Shown: piece by piece, positions 22,224-30,630 of the stretch | Layout of the letters: every line of letters begins with the position of its first letter | How positions within the stretch are numbered: position 1 is the first letter of the stretch | From: Psychrobacillus sp. OK032 | GTDB taxonomy: Bacteria; Bacillota; Bacilli; Bacillales_A; Planococcaceae | NCBI RefSeq assembly: GCF_900111345.1 | Contig: NZ_FOGY01000008.1 | Coordinates: 62,001 to 126,000 of the forward strand | Length of the DNA: 64,000 bases | Direction of reading: 5' to 3' | Program-made: the position numbers and the translations under genes | Notes under the pieces: model-generated | Database searches by the model: none | What the model was told of the DNA's origin: nothing | Seen by the model: only the letters and a program-made list of their open reading frames with translations

Positions 22224-22419
22224 ACTTTTGCCTCCACTCTATTCGAATCTATTTTAACATATAACATCTAACATTAGGAAAGCGTAAGAATACCTTTTGA
22301 GCATCTTGGTGACTGTTCCGTTGATTATCATAAATTTCCCAACTAATTCAATTCATTTAGGTTAATAAGCGAATTTACGAATAATCGTTTTCCGGCTGAC
22401 TTCGGGAAAATGTGTAACA

Positions 22420-22535
22420 ACTACTGACCACAAAGCCTTCGCGCTTGCCGCACCTCGCATGAGCCAACTCGTGCTATGCCCGAGTGGGTCTCATGACTTC
22501 GGCTCATGCGGCCCGACGCGCTACGGCAAAAATAT
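22420..22535. repeat. GC-rich palindromic segment of a different type
   Basis: A G+C-rich island with nested inverted repeats, for example CGCATGAGCC / GGCTCATGCGG and ACTCGTGC / GCCCGAGTGG-like arms. It does not match families A or B and no second copy was found in this window. It lies in the long cmk-ypfA gap, between AT-rich sequence and the 21-bp array. Confidence 0.5.
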
Positions 22536-22573
22536 CCATTTTTTATAAGGAAAAGCTTGTCTCAAAAAAATGA

Positions 22574-22735
22574 GCAACATATTAAGCAATACTCGCAACA
22601 TTGTACGACTTATGCGCAATATTTCCCTTGGAATTCGCAACATTATGGTCCAGTTGCGCAACGTAGCTAATTGACAATTGCTATCTCTACACAATATTGT
22701 CGCGTTCACAGTGTATGTTGTCCCATTCAACAAGT
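22574..22735. repeat. 21-bp-phased array (core GCAACAT, then GTCGCGTTC)
   Basis: GCAAYRT-type cores begin at 22574, 22595, 22616, 22637 and 22658, exactly 21 bp apart, while the bases between are not conserved. A second core, GTCSCRTTC, begins at 22699 and 22720, again 21 apart; it is the core of the array at 34.8 kb. Followed by GAATTTTATTTTTAAG and, 80 bp on, the family A element at 22813. Short open frames over it arise from the period being seven codons; I do not call a gene. Confidence 0.85.
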
Positions 22736-22812
22736 TGTTGAATTTTATTTTTAAGATATGCGAAGTAAGGTTGGTTTTGAGCCGGCAATACTGCATAGTT
22801 AGCAAGCTCCAT

Positions 22813-23034
22813 GGATCGGAGCGAAAGGGCGACGACTCCAGCGGGAATAGCAGATGTTTTTTTGCACCGAAAGCGAAGCGTCAGGTGCATGAGCTGAAGA
22901 CCCCGCAGGAGCTAACAAAGGAACAAAGGCTAAGAACGCCACCTCGTGTGGCAACGCCTTCGTGACCAACATCCTGTTGGCCTGAGGAGGCTGAAGCCAT
23001 GCCCGCGGAAAGCGTCCGCCCTGTAGCGGAAATC
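22813..23034. repeat. GC-rich palindromic element (family A, copy 3, reverse orientation)
   Basis: About 222 bp from GGATCGGAGCGAAAGGGCGA to AGCGTCCGCCCTGTAGCGG. Its internal arms are GCACC/GGTGC and it carries type B hairpins CCAC/GTGG and CCAAC/GTTGG near 22946-22985. Preceded by the array at 22574-22735. The last 90 bases of the gap before ypfA show no feature. Confidence 0.85.
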
Positions 23035-23122
23035 TTAGCAGATACTAAGTAGTGCGCACTAGGTATTCATATGTCAAAAGCCCATCACTTTTCAAAGAAA
23101 AAAAGCCTGTTTATACAGACTT

Positions 23123-23770
23123 TTAGTCCCTGCTTTTTTTTCTTAACATTACTTGCCTTTCAAAACAATAACGGACGATCTGTTGTTTGTCCACTTCATC
23201 TGTATCGGAAAATTGTAATGATGCCAAAGTGATAGAATCCCTTTGAAAGATTCGAATCACTTTAGCAGTTGTCGATACGTATTTAATATCTCCATTATTA
23301 AACCCAAGTGGAATCAATAAAGAAACGGCATCATCTGCGTTAAATTTCACCGGACGATTCAATACAACAGCCGTCCCTCCTGCGCTAATATCATCGGTCA
23401 CAAATTGATACTTTTCGTCTTCAAATTGTACCGAGATATCAAGCGTAGCAACTACGCGTACAAAATCTCTACGCTGTATTTTGATAATTTCGGAATCTCC
23501 TGGATAGGAAAGTTTGATCATTGGGATTTGCCCTTTTCTTTTGCCTAAAACTTCTGTTTGAAAGGCAAAAGCAGCCTTTGACTCTTCTGTATAGGAAACA
23601 CGAAGTTGTGTTCCGTCCATTAGAAAAACGGTTCTACCCGAAATTGTATCTACTGGATAATCTACATAAATCGAATGATGATCGCTATCTACAATTTTAC
23701 AACGGTACTTTTCCGCTTTTTCTGAAGTGGCTGGCTCTAAAGTCAGTACTGTTCCAAGTTTAATATTCAT
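23123..23770 (-). CDS. ypfA: PilZ-domain cyclic-di-GMP-binding protein, YpfA/MotI type
   Basis: 215 residues: an N-terminal YcgR-like beta domain and a C-terminal PilZ domain from about residue 98, with the c-di-GMP motif RRDFVRV and DDISAGGTAV (R-x3-R and D-x-S-x2-G). In B. subtilis YpfA (DgrA, MotI) binds c-di-GMP and acts on MotA to disengage the flagellar motor. ATG at 23770 follows AAAGAGGG. No sign of an operon partner; ypeB follows after 75 bp. Confidence 0.9.
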   Translation of the reverse strand: MNIKLGTVLTLEPATSEKAEKYRCKIVDSDHHSIYVDYPVDTISGRTVFLMDGTQLRVSYTEESKAAFAFQTEVLGKRKGQIPMIKLSYPGDSEIIKIQRRDFVRVVATLDISVQFEDEKYQFVTDDISAGGTAVVLNRPVKFNADDAVSLLIPLGFNNGDIKYVSTTAKVIRIFQRDSITLASLQFSDTDEVDKQQIVRYCFERQVMLRKKSRD

Positions 23771-23844
23771 AAGCAACCCTCTTTAAGTGTCATAATATAC
23801 TTATTATGACACTTAGAGCGGCGTATTTCTATCTAAAATTATTA

Positions 23845-25128
23845 TTAAGGTAGTTTTTCTGTGTGTAATATCTCATGTGTTTCCGTATCAATATACGTTT
23901 TATGTGTGCCTATCGAATCATTTCTTGTTAATATTTCATAGGCAAGACGTTGCTGTAACTCTTTGTTTTCCACATATGCTAGCCTTTCTTCCTCGACTTT
24001 AAAATCACCTGAGAATATCTCTTGGTAATCGATTTGTACAATTTTTTGTTCTCCAATATTCTCTTTCTGAATATATTCCATTGCATTTAAGCCTAATAGT
24101 TCCCCATTATCTTTTGCAATTTTCAGATGCATTCCATCCGCATAGATGAGTGCATCATTATTTGGATCTTTACGTGCTAAGGCTAAATGCCAGGCAATAT
24201 TGTTTTCTCTATATTCAACTAGCTCCGTATCTGTATAACCGAAAGATTTCAAATAAGTGCTAGCCTTTTCTTTCATCTTTTCTACACTTATCGTTGTTTT
24301 ATCAAAAGGTCGTTCCATTAAATAAGAGAGTAAATGACCTCCTTTTTTCGTAAAATCGGCATATCCGATTCGAATCCCTTTATGAAATTGAACGTGATAG
24401 AAAGGGTACGGGGCATCTTTTGAGCTTTCCGTTATATGAATCGTCGCATCTGCTAGTTCTGGAAATAACTTAAAGAATTTTTGTTTCACTTGTTCTACAG
24501 TTATTTCGGAGTCTTTAATATGTTGTAAATCTTTCTTTTTTTGTTTATCCGTTTCACTTGCCGTCATTGGAAAGTCACTTTCAGTATAAGCTTTTGCTGA
24601 ATCCCCTAGTGCTTTCCAGTTTTTTTCGTTTTCTTTATTCGCTTTATTGTTCACAAAGGATGTAACGATATAATCCTTATTTCCAGCGTTTCTATTCGTA
24701 AAAGCCCATTGATCGGATAGAGATATTAAATTTTTTCTCGCATCCACCATATTTTTTTGCCATTCCTCGACCGGTATCTTTCCTTGTCTCACGAGGGAAG
24801 CTCCATTTCCAATTCGGTTTAAATAATTCATCCACACAGTAGAGGTTTCGTGATCTATTGGCAGAGCAGATATAGAATCACGAACGTCGGAAGAAAGTCT
24901 CCACACATCTTCTAAAGGCTGATTGAGTGCCTCTTTATCTTGAAAAAGTAATGTTTGATCAATGGATTCACTTAGTGTTATTAATTTTTCGGATGCAGAT
25001 GTTAATTGATTGGAGTATTGGTTTGCTAACGCAGTTTCTAACCGAGTATTTTTAGATTGAACATTAAAGTGGTACACAAGGAATACAGCTGCAGCAGTAA
25101 CAACGATTACCCACATAAATTTTTTCAT
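23845..25128 (-). CDS. ypeB: Germination protein YpeB
   Basis: Spore inner-membrane partner needed for stability and localisation of SleB. 427 residues: N-terminal membrane helix at about 4-20, an extended helical region, and C-terminal PepSY-type repeats. AAGGAG precedes the ATG. It begins 10 bases after sleB, matching the sleB-ypeB bicistron of Bacillus. A forespore sigma-G promoter would be expected before sleB; none was verified. Confidence 0.95.
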   Translation of the reverse strand: MKKFMWVIVVTAAAVFLVYHFNVQSKNTRLETALANQYSNQLTSASEKLITLSESIDQTLLFQDKEALNQPLEDVWRLSSDVRDSISALPIDHETSTVWMNYLNRIGNGASLVRQGKIPVEEWQKNMVDARKNLISLSDQWAFTNRNAGNKDYIVTSFVNNKANKENEKNWKALGDSAKAYTESDFPMTASETDKQKKKDLQHIKDSEITVEQVKQKFFKLFPELADATIHITESSKDAPYPFYHVQFHKGIRIGYADFTKKGGHLLSYLMERPFDKTTISVEKMKEKASTYLKSFGYTDTELVEYRENNIAWHLALARKDPNNDALIYADGMHLKIAKDNGELLGLNAMEYIQKENIGEQKIVQIDYQEIFSGDFKVEEERLAYVENKELQQRLAYEILTRNDSIGTHKTYIDTETHEILHTEKLP

Positions 25129-25137
25129 ATGATCTCC

Positions 25138-25917
25138 TTATGCACAAAAAATATGCTGTCCGATTGTTTTTATTTGTGGTCGTGACCAAATCCATTCACT
25201 AGTTGCAGTCTTAGGATTGAAGTAATATATCGCATTTTCCGTAGGATCCCACCCATTCAACGCATCAAGTACGGCTTCTTTTGCACGTTCATTTGGCTCC
25301 AGCCATATCTGACCATCCGCAACTGCAGTAAAAGCCAGTGGTTGGAATATTACTTCTGAAATTGTATTCGGAAAATCGGGATGCTCTACTCTGTTTAAAA
25401 TAACGGCAGCAACTGCTACTTGTCCTTCATAAGGTTCTCCTCTTGCTTCCCCATATACTGCATTAGCAATGAGGTCTAAATCTTTTTCTGAATACTTCGG
25501 TGGAAGTTGCATATTTGTGCTTGGGGCTTGTTTATTTTTTGCTACATTCTGTCCTCCATAAGTAGTAAAACTATTTCCTTTTTTAATTTGTTCATGGACG
25601 AACTCTTTATTGAACTCGGAAACACTTATAAGCTTATTCTTTGTTTCCTCTCCTAGTAAACCATCAACTGGGATCCCATACTGTTCTTGAAAGTTTCGAA
25701 GCGCCCAGTATGTGTTATAACCAAATTTCCCATCTATTTGACTCGTGTAAAATCCAATGTATTGAAGTCTAGACTGTAATTCAATTACATCGTCTCCATA
25801 TGCTCCACGTTCTACAATTTGCGTGGAGAAAGCCTGTGTAGGTTGTTCTTCGTGTAAGAACGCATAGCCCGCCGTACAAAATATTAAGCTAAATAGGATA
25901 TACTTTAGTTGTTTCAA
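25138..25917 (-). CDS. sleB: Spore cortex-lytic enzyme SleB
   Basis: Lytic transglycosylase that cleaves muramic-lactam cortex peptidoglycan during germination. 259 residues, shorter than B. subtilis SleB (about 305): signal helix at 5-20, a peptidoglycan-binding domain at about 38-95, a shortened linker, then the hydrolase domain with YGEARGEPYEGQ (catalytic Glu) and AVILNRVEHPDFP. Start is TTG, GGAG ten bases ahead. Ends exactly at the conserved C-terminal FCA-type end. Confidence 0.94.
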   Translation of the reverse strand: MKQLKYILFSLIFCTAGYAFLHEEQPTQAFSTQIVERGAYGDDVIELQSRLQYIGFYTSQIDGKFGYNTYWALRNFQEQYGIPVDGLLGEETKNKLISVSEFNKEFVHEQIKKGNSFTTYGGQNVAKNKQAPSTNMQLPPKYSEKDLDLIANAVYGEARGEPYEGQVAVAAVILNRVEHPDFPNTISEVIFQPLAFTAVADGQIWLEPNERAKEAVLDALNGWDPTENAIYYFNPKTATSEWIWSRPQIKTIGQHIFCA

Positions 25918-25968
25918 AACGACATCTCTCCTTTTTATTTAGCTTGGATAAAAAATGCTTAAATATAC

Positions 25969-25996
25969 AAAAAAAATCTAGCACTCAGCTAGATTT
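25969..25996 (-). terminator. Terminator overlapping the end of prsW
   Basis: Minus-strand arms AAATCTAGC and GCTAGATTT with loop TGAGT, followed by eight T. The first arm contains the last codon and the TAG stop of prsW, so translation termination and the hairpin coincide. Confidence 0.88.
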
Positions 25997-26681
25997 CTTC
26001 TCTCATATAATATTCATGTTTTTCCATTCTTTTATGATGCGATAAAATATGAGCTTTCTTCACTTTCGATAAACCAAGTAACCATAAAAATAACATGAAA
26101 GGTACGATTAACAGTAATTCCATCCCTTTAATAATCAAAATACTATTATAAATAGTATGTAAAACAAATGAAGCCAAAAAAGCATACATGATTTCATTTT
26201 TAGCTTTTTTAGAAGCAGAAAATTTCGCTCTTCCTAAATAGTAGCCCATTACTACACCAAATAATGCGTGGCTTGATACAGGTAGCAAAGCACGAATAAA
26301 TGCCGCATCCATCCCAAAATTTAGTAAAAACAAAATATTTTCTACAGTCGCAAATCCGAGTGCAACACTTGCACCATACAAAATCCCGTCGTATGGGTCG
26401 TCAAATTCTACATGTTTATAAACAGCAATTACTAATATCAACCATTTAAAAAATTCCTCTAAAGCACTTGTAACAAGAGCTTGATGGATAAATAAAGAAG
26501 ATAATAGCTCCTCTTCTTGAATAACGTGTTGGATAAATAATATTGGAAATGTTAATATGGCACCATATATAAAAGAATGTAATAATAATTTGGAAGGCTC
26601 TTTTGCAATTTCTTTACGTAAATAGAAATAGCTTAAAAGTGCAAGTGCGGGCGCAATTGCAACGGAAAGCATTATGAACAT
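25989..26681 (-). CDS. prsW: Intramembrane protease PrsW
   Basis: Membrane glutamic-type protease that makes the first cut in anti-sigma factor RsiW in B. subtilis, activating sigma-W. 230 residues, about seven membrane helices. Family motifs EEFFKW (about 74-79), ENILFLL, SHALFG and LHTIYN are present. GGAAGGAG lies 7 bases before the ATG at 26681. Its substrate here is unknown; sigX-rsiX lies 9 kb away and rsiW is not in the window. Confidence 0.92.
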   Translation of the reverse strand: MFIMLSVAIAPALALLSYFYLRKEIAKEPSKLLLHSFIYGAILTFPILFIQHVIQEEELLSSLFIHQALVTSALEEFFKWLILVIAVYKHVEFDDPYDGILYGASVALGFATVENILFLLNFGMDAAFIRALLPVSSHALFGVVMGYYLGRAKFSASKKAKNEIMYAFLASFVLHTIYNSILIIKGMELLLIVPFMLFLWLLGLSKVKKAHILSHHKRMEKHEYYMREEI

Positions 26682-26758
26682 AAGCGTACTCCTTCCATTA
26701 GATTATCTTTATTATACAACTTTTTTTCGATAAATTGTAAAATTCCGGAGGTTTTATA

Positions 26759-27733
26759 ATGAAATCCATATTACTTATTCATACAGGTGGAACCATTTCT
26801 ATGCAAGTACAAGCGAATACTGGGGCTGTCGTTCCCGCGGAGAATAATCCCCTTATAATGGAAGGCGAAAAACTAAAACAATTGGCCAATATTATTGAAA
26901 TAGAAGCTTTTAATTTGCCTTCTCCACATATTACGCCAAAAGAGATGTTAGTGTTGAAAAAATTAATCGAGCAATACATTGAGGAACATTCTATTGAAGG
27001 TGTAGTCATCACACATGGAACCGATACACTCGAGGAAACTGCTTACTTTTTAGATTTAACGCTCGATACATCTATACCAATTGTACTTACAGGTGCAATG
27101 CGGTCTTCCAACGAAATAGGGTCAGATGGTCTCTATAATTTAATGTCTGCTGTAAAAGTTGCTTGTTCAGATGATGCGAAGGATAAAGGCGTTCTCGTCG
27201 TTCTAAATGATGAAATTCACACTGCCGAGAATGTTACAAAAACGCATGCTAGTAATGTAAGTACATTTCAAAGTCCGCAATATGGACCTATTGGGTTTAT
27301 TTCCAAAGCGATTGTGCATTTTCACCATTCGCCAAATCATCGGAATGTGCTTCCGATCCAACATATTTCCAAAAGGGTTGCACTTTTTAAAGTGTACGCG
27401 GGAATGGATCCTGATTTACTAGCAGCATCTATCCAATTAGGATATGAAGGGATTGTACTCGAGGGATTAGGTCAAGGAAATGTTCCTCCAAGTCTCACTC
27501 CAATTATTCATGATATTTTGAAAAAAGATATACCGATTGTGCTTGTCTCTAGGTGCTTCAATGGAATTGCGCAAGATGTATATGGCTATGTTGGTGGAGG
27601 AAAACGCTTAAAAGAAGAAGGTGTACTGTTTGCGCACGGCTTGAACGGACAAAAGGCAAGACTAGCCCTACTCATCGCACTCCATCACACCGACCCTAAA
27701 AGTGCCATGAACAGTATTTTTTCCATCATCTGA
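26759..27733 (+). CDS. ansA: L-asparaginase
   Basis: Hydrolyses asparagine to aspartate and ammonia. 324 residues, cytoplasmic (no signal). Active-site threonine motifs HTGGTISM at 8-15 and HGTDTLEETA near 84-93. CCGGAGG lies ahead of the ATG. One of the few plus-strand genes, divergent from prsW and convergent with ypdA. Confidence 0.94.
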   Translation: MKSILLIHTGGTISMQVQANTGAVVPAENNPLIMEGEKLKQLANIIEIEAFNLPSPHITPKEMLVLKKLIEQYIEEHSIEGVVITHGTDTLEETAYFLDLTLDTSIPIVLTGAMRSSNEIGSDGLYNLMSAVKVACSDDAKDKGVLVVLNDEIHTAENVTKTHASNVSTFQSPQYGPIGFISKAIVHFHHSPNHRNVLPIQHISKRVALFKVYAGMDPDLLAASIQLGYEGIVLEGLGQGNVPPSLTPIIHDILKKDIPIVLVSRCFNGIAQDVYGYVGGGKRLKEEGVLFAHGLNGQKARLALLIALHHTDPKSAMNSIFSII

Positions 27734-27741
27734 GCAGGAGA

Positions 27742-27779
27742 AAAGCGCAAAGATGTTTAGTTTTCTTTACGCTTTTTTT
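27742..27779 (+). terminator. Terminator after ansA, sharing DNA with the ypdA 3' end
   Basis: Plus-strand arms AAAGCGCAAAG and CTTTACGCTTT, then seven T. The second arm and the T-run are also the last codons of ypdA read on the other strand, so the two genes overlap functionally without overlapping in coding sequence. Confidence 0.82.
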
Positions 27780-28731
27780 CTATTTCTATTGCTATTTGGT
27801 CTCCGTGGAAACGACCATTTTCTATAAATATTTCATTGGCATTGTTTCCTGCCGCAATAACTCCCGCTATAAAAATTCCTTCTACATTGGTTTCCATTGT
27901 TTCTGCATTATAAGTAGGACGACCAGTGGATGCATCAATTTGAATACCCATTTCTCTTAAAAAGGAATGGTCTGGATGATAACCGGTCATTGCAAATACG
28001 AAATCATTTTCTATTTGAAGCTCGCCTTGTGGTCCCTTTACATAAGCAAACTGTTCGTCTATTTTTGTCACTTCGGTGTCAAAATGCATGTTGATTTCGC
28101 CATTTCGAACAAGTCCCTCAAACTCCGGCAATACCCATGGTTTTATACTTGGGGAATAGGTGCTTCCTCGATACACAACAGTTACATTTGCTTTTGCTTT
28201 GTTTAACTCAAGCGCCGCATCAATCGCCGAATTTTTCCCGCCAATTACTAAAACATGTTGATCGAAAAATGGATGCCCCTCTTTAAAATAATGGCTTACT
28301 TTCGGTAAATCCTCACCAGGTATACCCATAAAATTTGGATGATCATAATAACCCGTTGCAATAATGACGTACGTTGAATGATACGTTGCTTTCGACGTTT
28401 GGACGATGAAATAATCCTTTACTTTTTCCACCTGTCTAACATATTCATATTTGTTCACTTGTATGTTTTTCAACTTTGCAACTTCTCTATAATAGACCAA
28501 TGCTTGATTTCGCTTTGGTTTCCTTTCTTCTACGATAAAAGGAACGTCTCCAATTGCTAGCTTTTCACTTGTGCTAAAAAATGTTTGATGTGTGGGATAC
28601 TTATAGATTGCTTCCACAATATTTCCTTTTTCAATCACTATTGTATGTAAACCTATATTTTGCATGGAAATAGCAGCTGCTAGACCACAAGGCCCCCCTC
28701 CAACGATTATTACATCAACTTGTTGTACCAC
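27757..28731 (-). CDS. ypdA: Bacillithiol disulfide reductase, YpdA type
   Basis: FAD/NADPH oxidoreductase of 324 residues that keeps bacillithiol reduced in Bacillota (also called Bdr). FAD motif GGGPCGLAAA at 11-20 and NADPH motif IGGKNSAIDAALEL near 168-181; the thioredoxin-reductase CxxC is absent, as in this family. Start GTG with AAGGAAG upstream. Next to ypbG as in B. subtilis after loss of gudB. Confidence 0.93.
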   Translation of the reverse strand: MVQQVDVIIVGGGPCGLAAAISMQNIGLHTIVIEKGNIVEAIYKYPTHQTFFSTSEKLAIGDVPFIVEERKPKRNQALVYYREVAKLKNIQVNKYEYVRQVEKVKDYFIVQTSKATYHSTYVIIATGYYDHPNFMGIPGEDLPKVSHYFKEGHPFFDQHVLVIGGKNSAIDAALELNKAKANVTVVYRGSTYSPSIKPWVLPEFEGLVRNGEINMHFDTEVTKIDEQFAYVKGPQGELQIENDFVFAMTGYHPDHSFLREMGIQIDASTGRPTYNAETMETNVEGIFIAGVIAAGNNANEIFIENGRFHGDQIAIEIEKKRKEN

Positions 28732-28771
28732 TTGTATAAACTTCCTTTCTTTTCCCTTTCAAACGGTTTTG

Positions 28772-29533
28772 TCATTCTCCGTATATTGTAATAATATGAC
28801 ACTCTGATTTTGCCCCTAATCGAAGGGGTACGCCTGTTGTTCCAAAACCATTACTAACAAGCTCTGCACTTTGTTCTTTTTCTTTAAATGCACCATTTTC
28901 ATAAATACCAAAAGGTCCAAATCGAATTTGGCCGCCGTGAAGATGCCCCGCTAATAATAAATGCGGTTTACTGACTTTTTTAGCGTTGTTAAAATATGCA
29001 GGTGCATGTGTGATAAAAATAACAATATCTTCTTCCCTAACTTCTTGAAATGCGTCATATATGCTCACTTTACCACTAAATCCATCATTGACTCCAACGA
29101 GGCGAATCGGTGTACCGTCAATGATTAGTTCGACGGATTTATTCACCAACAGATGCACGTCGTTCTTTTCAAGTAGTTGGATTAAATTTTGCTCTCCCAC
29201 TTCCCGGTCATTATTGCCAAATACGTAAAAAACGTCTCCCATTTTTTTTAGTTGTGCAATATTATATTCCGTTCGATGTAAAGGAACCCCTTTTTCGGTT
29301 AGATCCCCCCCGATAATCACGATATCTACTTTGCCCATAAGCGAGTGAATAAGCTTGCTATCTATTTTCCGGCGATGAATATCCGAAATAAAAAAAAGAT
29401 GAACTTGCTTGCCAGGTCTCATTTTTTCTACGGGGAATGTATGTGTTTTTACATTTACTTGAAATGCCAAATAAAGCATGTAAAGTAGAAGACTGACCGC
29501 CAAACCTGCTACTACTAAAAGGTAATATACCAA
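28772..29533 (-). CDS. ypbG: Membrane-anchored metallophosphoesterase, YpbG type
   Basis: 253 residues: N-terminal membrane helix (about 4-24), then a calcineurin-like phosphoesterase with the metal motifs DIH (about 51-53), GGDLTEKG, GNND, HAP and GHLHGGQ. The catalytic domain probably faces outward by analogy with YkuE-type proteins, but topology is inferred. Start TTG with AAGGAGG 7 bases ahead. Substrate unknown. Confidence 0.85.
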   Translation of the reverse strand: MVYYLLVVAGLAVSLLLYMLYLAFQVNVKTHTFPVEKMRPGKQVHLFFISDIHRRKIDSKLIHSLMGKVDIVIIGGDLTEKGVPLHRTEYNIAQLKKMGDVFYVFGNNDREVGEQNLIQLLEKNDVHLLVNKSVELIIDGTPIRLVGVNDGFSGKVSIYDAFQEVREEDIVIFITHAPAYFNNAKKVSKPHLLLAGHLHGGQIRFGPFGIYENGAFKEKEQSAELVSNGFGTTGVPLRLGAKSECHIITIYGE

Positions 29534-29574
29534 CGAAAAACCTCCTTATTATAACTTACAAATACGCAAATGCC

Positions 29575-29770
29575 TTTCTTCGAGGAATACAGTCTAAGTT
29601 CGCGACAACGTGGTGCTCCTGCGCAAAGCTCGTCGCAAAACAAAAAAACATTTCACAACGGATGCATGACCCGCATCGTGCGGCCCCAGGAGGCAGCTCC
29701 TCAGCCACCACAAGCGAGTTTGTTCGGACGAGCCCCGAGGAGCAAGGCGCTGGAGTCTAGACGTAGAAGT
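29575..29770. repeat. Hairpin module (family B) with extra GC-rich tail
   Basis: Begins GAGGAATACAGTCTAAGTTC, nearly the same as the start of the copy at 48.13 kb, then GCATGACCCGCATCGTGCGG and AGGAGGCAGCTCCTCAGCCA. It fills most of the ypbG-ypbE gap; the remainder holds the ypbE terminator and an AT-rich stretch. Confidence 0.75.
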
Positions 29771-29825
29771 TCTTGTAGAAAGTTTTCCACGTGTCTAGAA
29801 TTAGATAATTTCCTAAGGAAAGTAC

Positions 29826-29853
29826 AAAAGGACAGGGAAATCCCCTGTCCTTT
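29826..29853 (-). terminator. Terminator after ypbE
   Basis: Minus-strand arms AAAGGACAGGG and CCCTGTCCTTT with a short loop and a weak TTTTG tail, about 107 bases after the ypbE stop. Confidence 0.65.
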
Positions 29854-29959
29854 CAAGTCCTTTCACTACCTAATCTTATGAATCGTCTTATCAAATATAA
29901 CCTTGTATATTTATATATATGCAACTAAGATTCCTAATGACCTTCTTTTTGTGCATATG

Positions 29960-30550
29960 TTAAGGCAAGATTAACTTTTGACCGGCAGAAATAGCATTGG
30001 ATGATAAACCGTTTGCGGATTTAATTTTTTCTACTGCATTTGGATCTTTGTAATAATTGACCGCAATGCGGTAAAGTGTTTCGTTTTCTTTTACAATATG
30101 TGTTCTAGTAGGAGCTTCCTGTTTTGGTTGTTCAACTTTCGGCTCTTCTACTTTTGGTTGTTCTGCTTTCGGTTCTTCTACTTTTGGTTCTTCCTTTACT
30201 GGTGCCTGTTCCTCTACTTCTTTATCTTCTGCTGAAGCAGTATTTTCGTCTTTCTCTTCCTCTTCCTTAGGACTATTCGTAATTGTCTTTGTTTCTACTT
30301 GAATAATGCCTGATTCTTGCACCTCTTCGGTATCCTTAGGCGTGTATATAAATTGCACGTATAGAAAAATACAAACAGGTAATAGGATAAAAATACAAAA
30401 TAAAGTTGGTATTAAGATATTTCTAGATTTTTTCTTCGCTTTTTTTCCAGAATTTGATCTTCTACGACTTCTTAGTTCTACCTTTTCTTCCTCTACACCG
30501 ATGGATTGTCTATGTTCATCTATTTTCTTTTGATAGTCGTCTTGGTTCAT
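29960..30550 (-). CDS. ypbE: Membrane-anchored LysM protein, YpbE type
   Basis: 196 residues: basic cytoplasmic N-terminus, one membrane helix at about 45-65, an acidic linker with a proline-rich KVEEPK/KVEQPK repeat (about 115-145), and a C-terminal LysM peptidoglycan-binding domain (THIVKENETLYRIAVNYY, GLSSNAISAGQKLILP). Likely anchored in the membrane and bound to the wall. ATG at 30550 with GGAG ten bases ahead. Next to recQ as in B. subtilis; function not known. Confidence 0.85.
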   Translation of the reverse strand: MNQDDYQKKIDEHRQSIGVEEEKVELRSRRRSNSGKKAKKKSRNILIPTLFCIFILLPVCIFLYVQFIYTPKDTEEVQESGIIQVETKTITNSPKEEEEKDENTASAEDKEVEEQAPVKEEPKVEEPKAEQPKVEEPKVEQPKQEAPTRTHIVKENETLYRIAVNYYKDPNAVEKIKSANGLSSNAISAGQKLILP

Positions 30551-30630
30551 ATTTTTCAAACTCCATTTCTGCCTTTATATCTACTACTATTATGCCGAAT
30601 ATTGTTGAAAAAGTAAACTTCTCGTCTGCA

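Noticed and set aside
22521-22890. Two overlapping minus-strand frames over the 22.6-kb array and repeat
   Set aside because: They cross array and palindrome boundaries, lack a ribosome site, and show leucine-rich heptads only because of the 21-bp period.
29570-29881. Plus-strand frame of 103 residues over the repeat between ypbG and ypbE
   Set aside because: It lies entirely on a dispersed repeat module and lacks a ribosome site.
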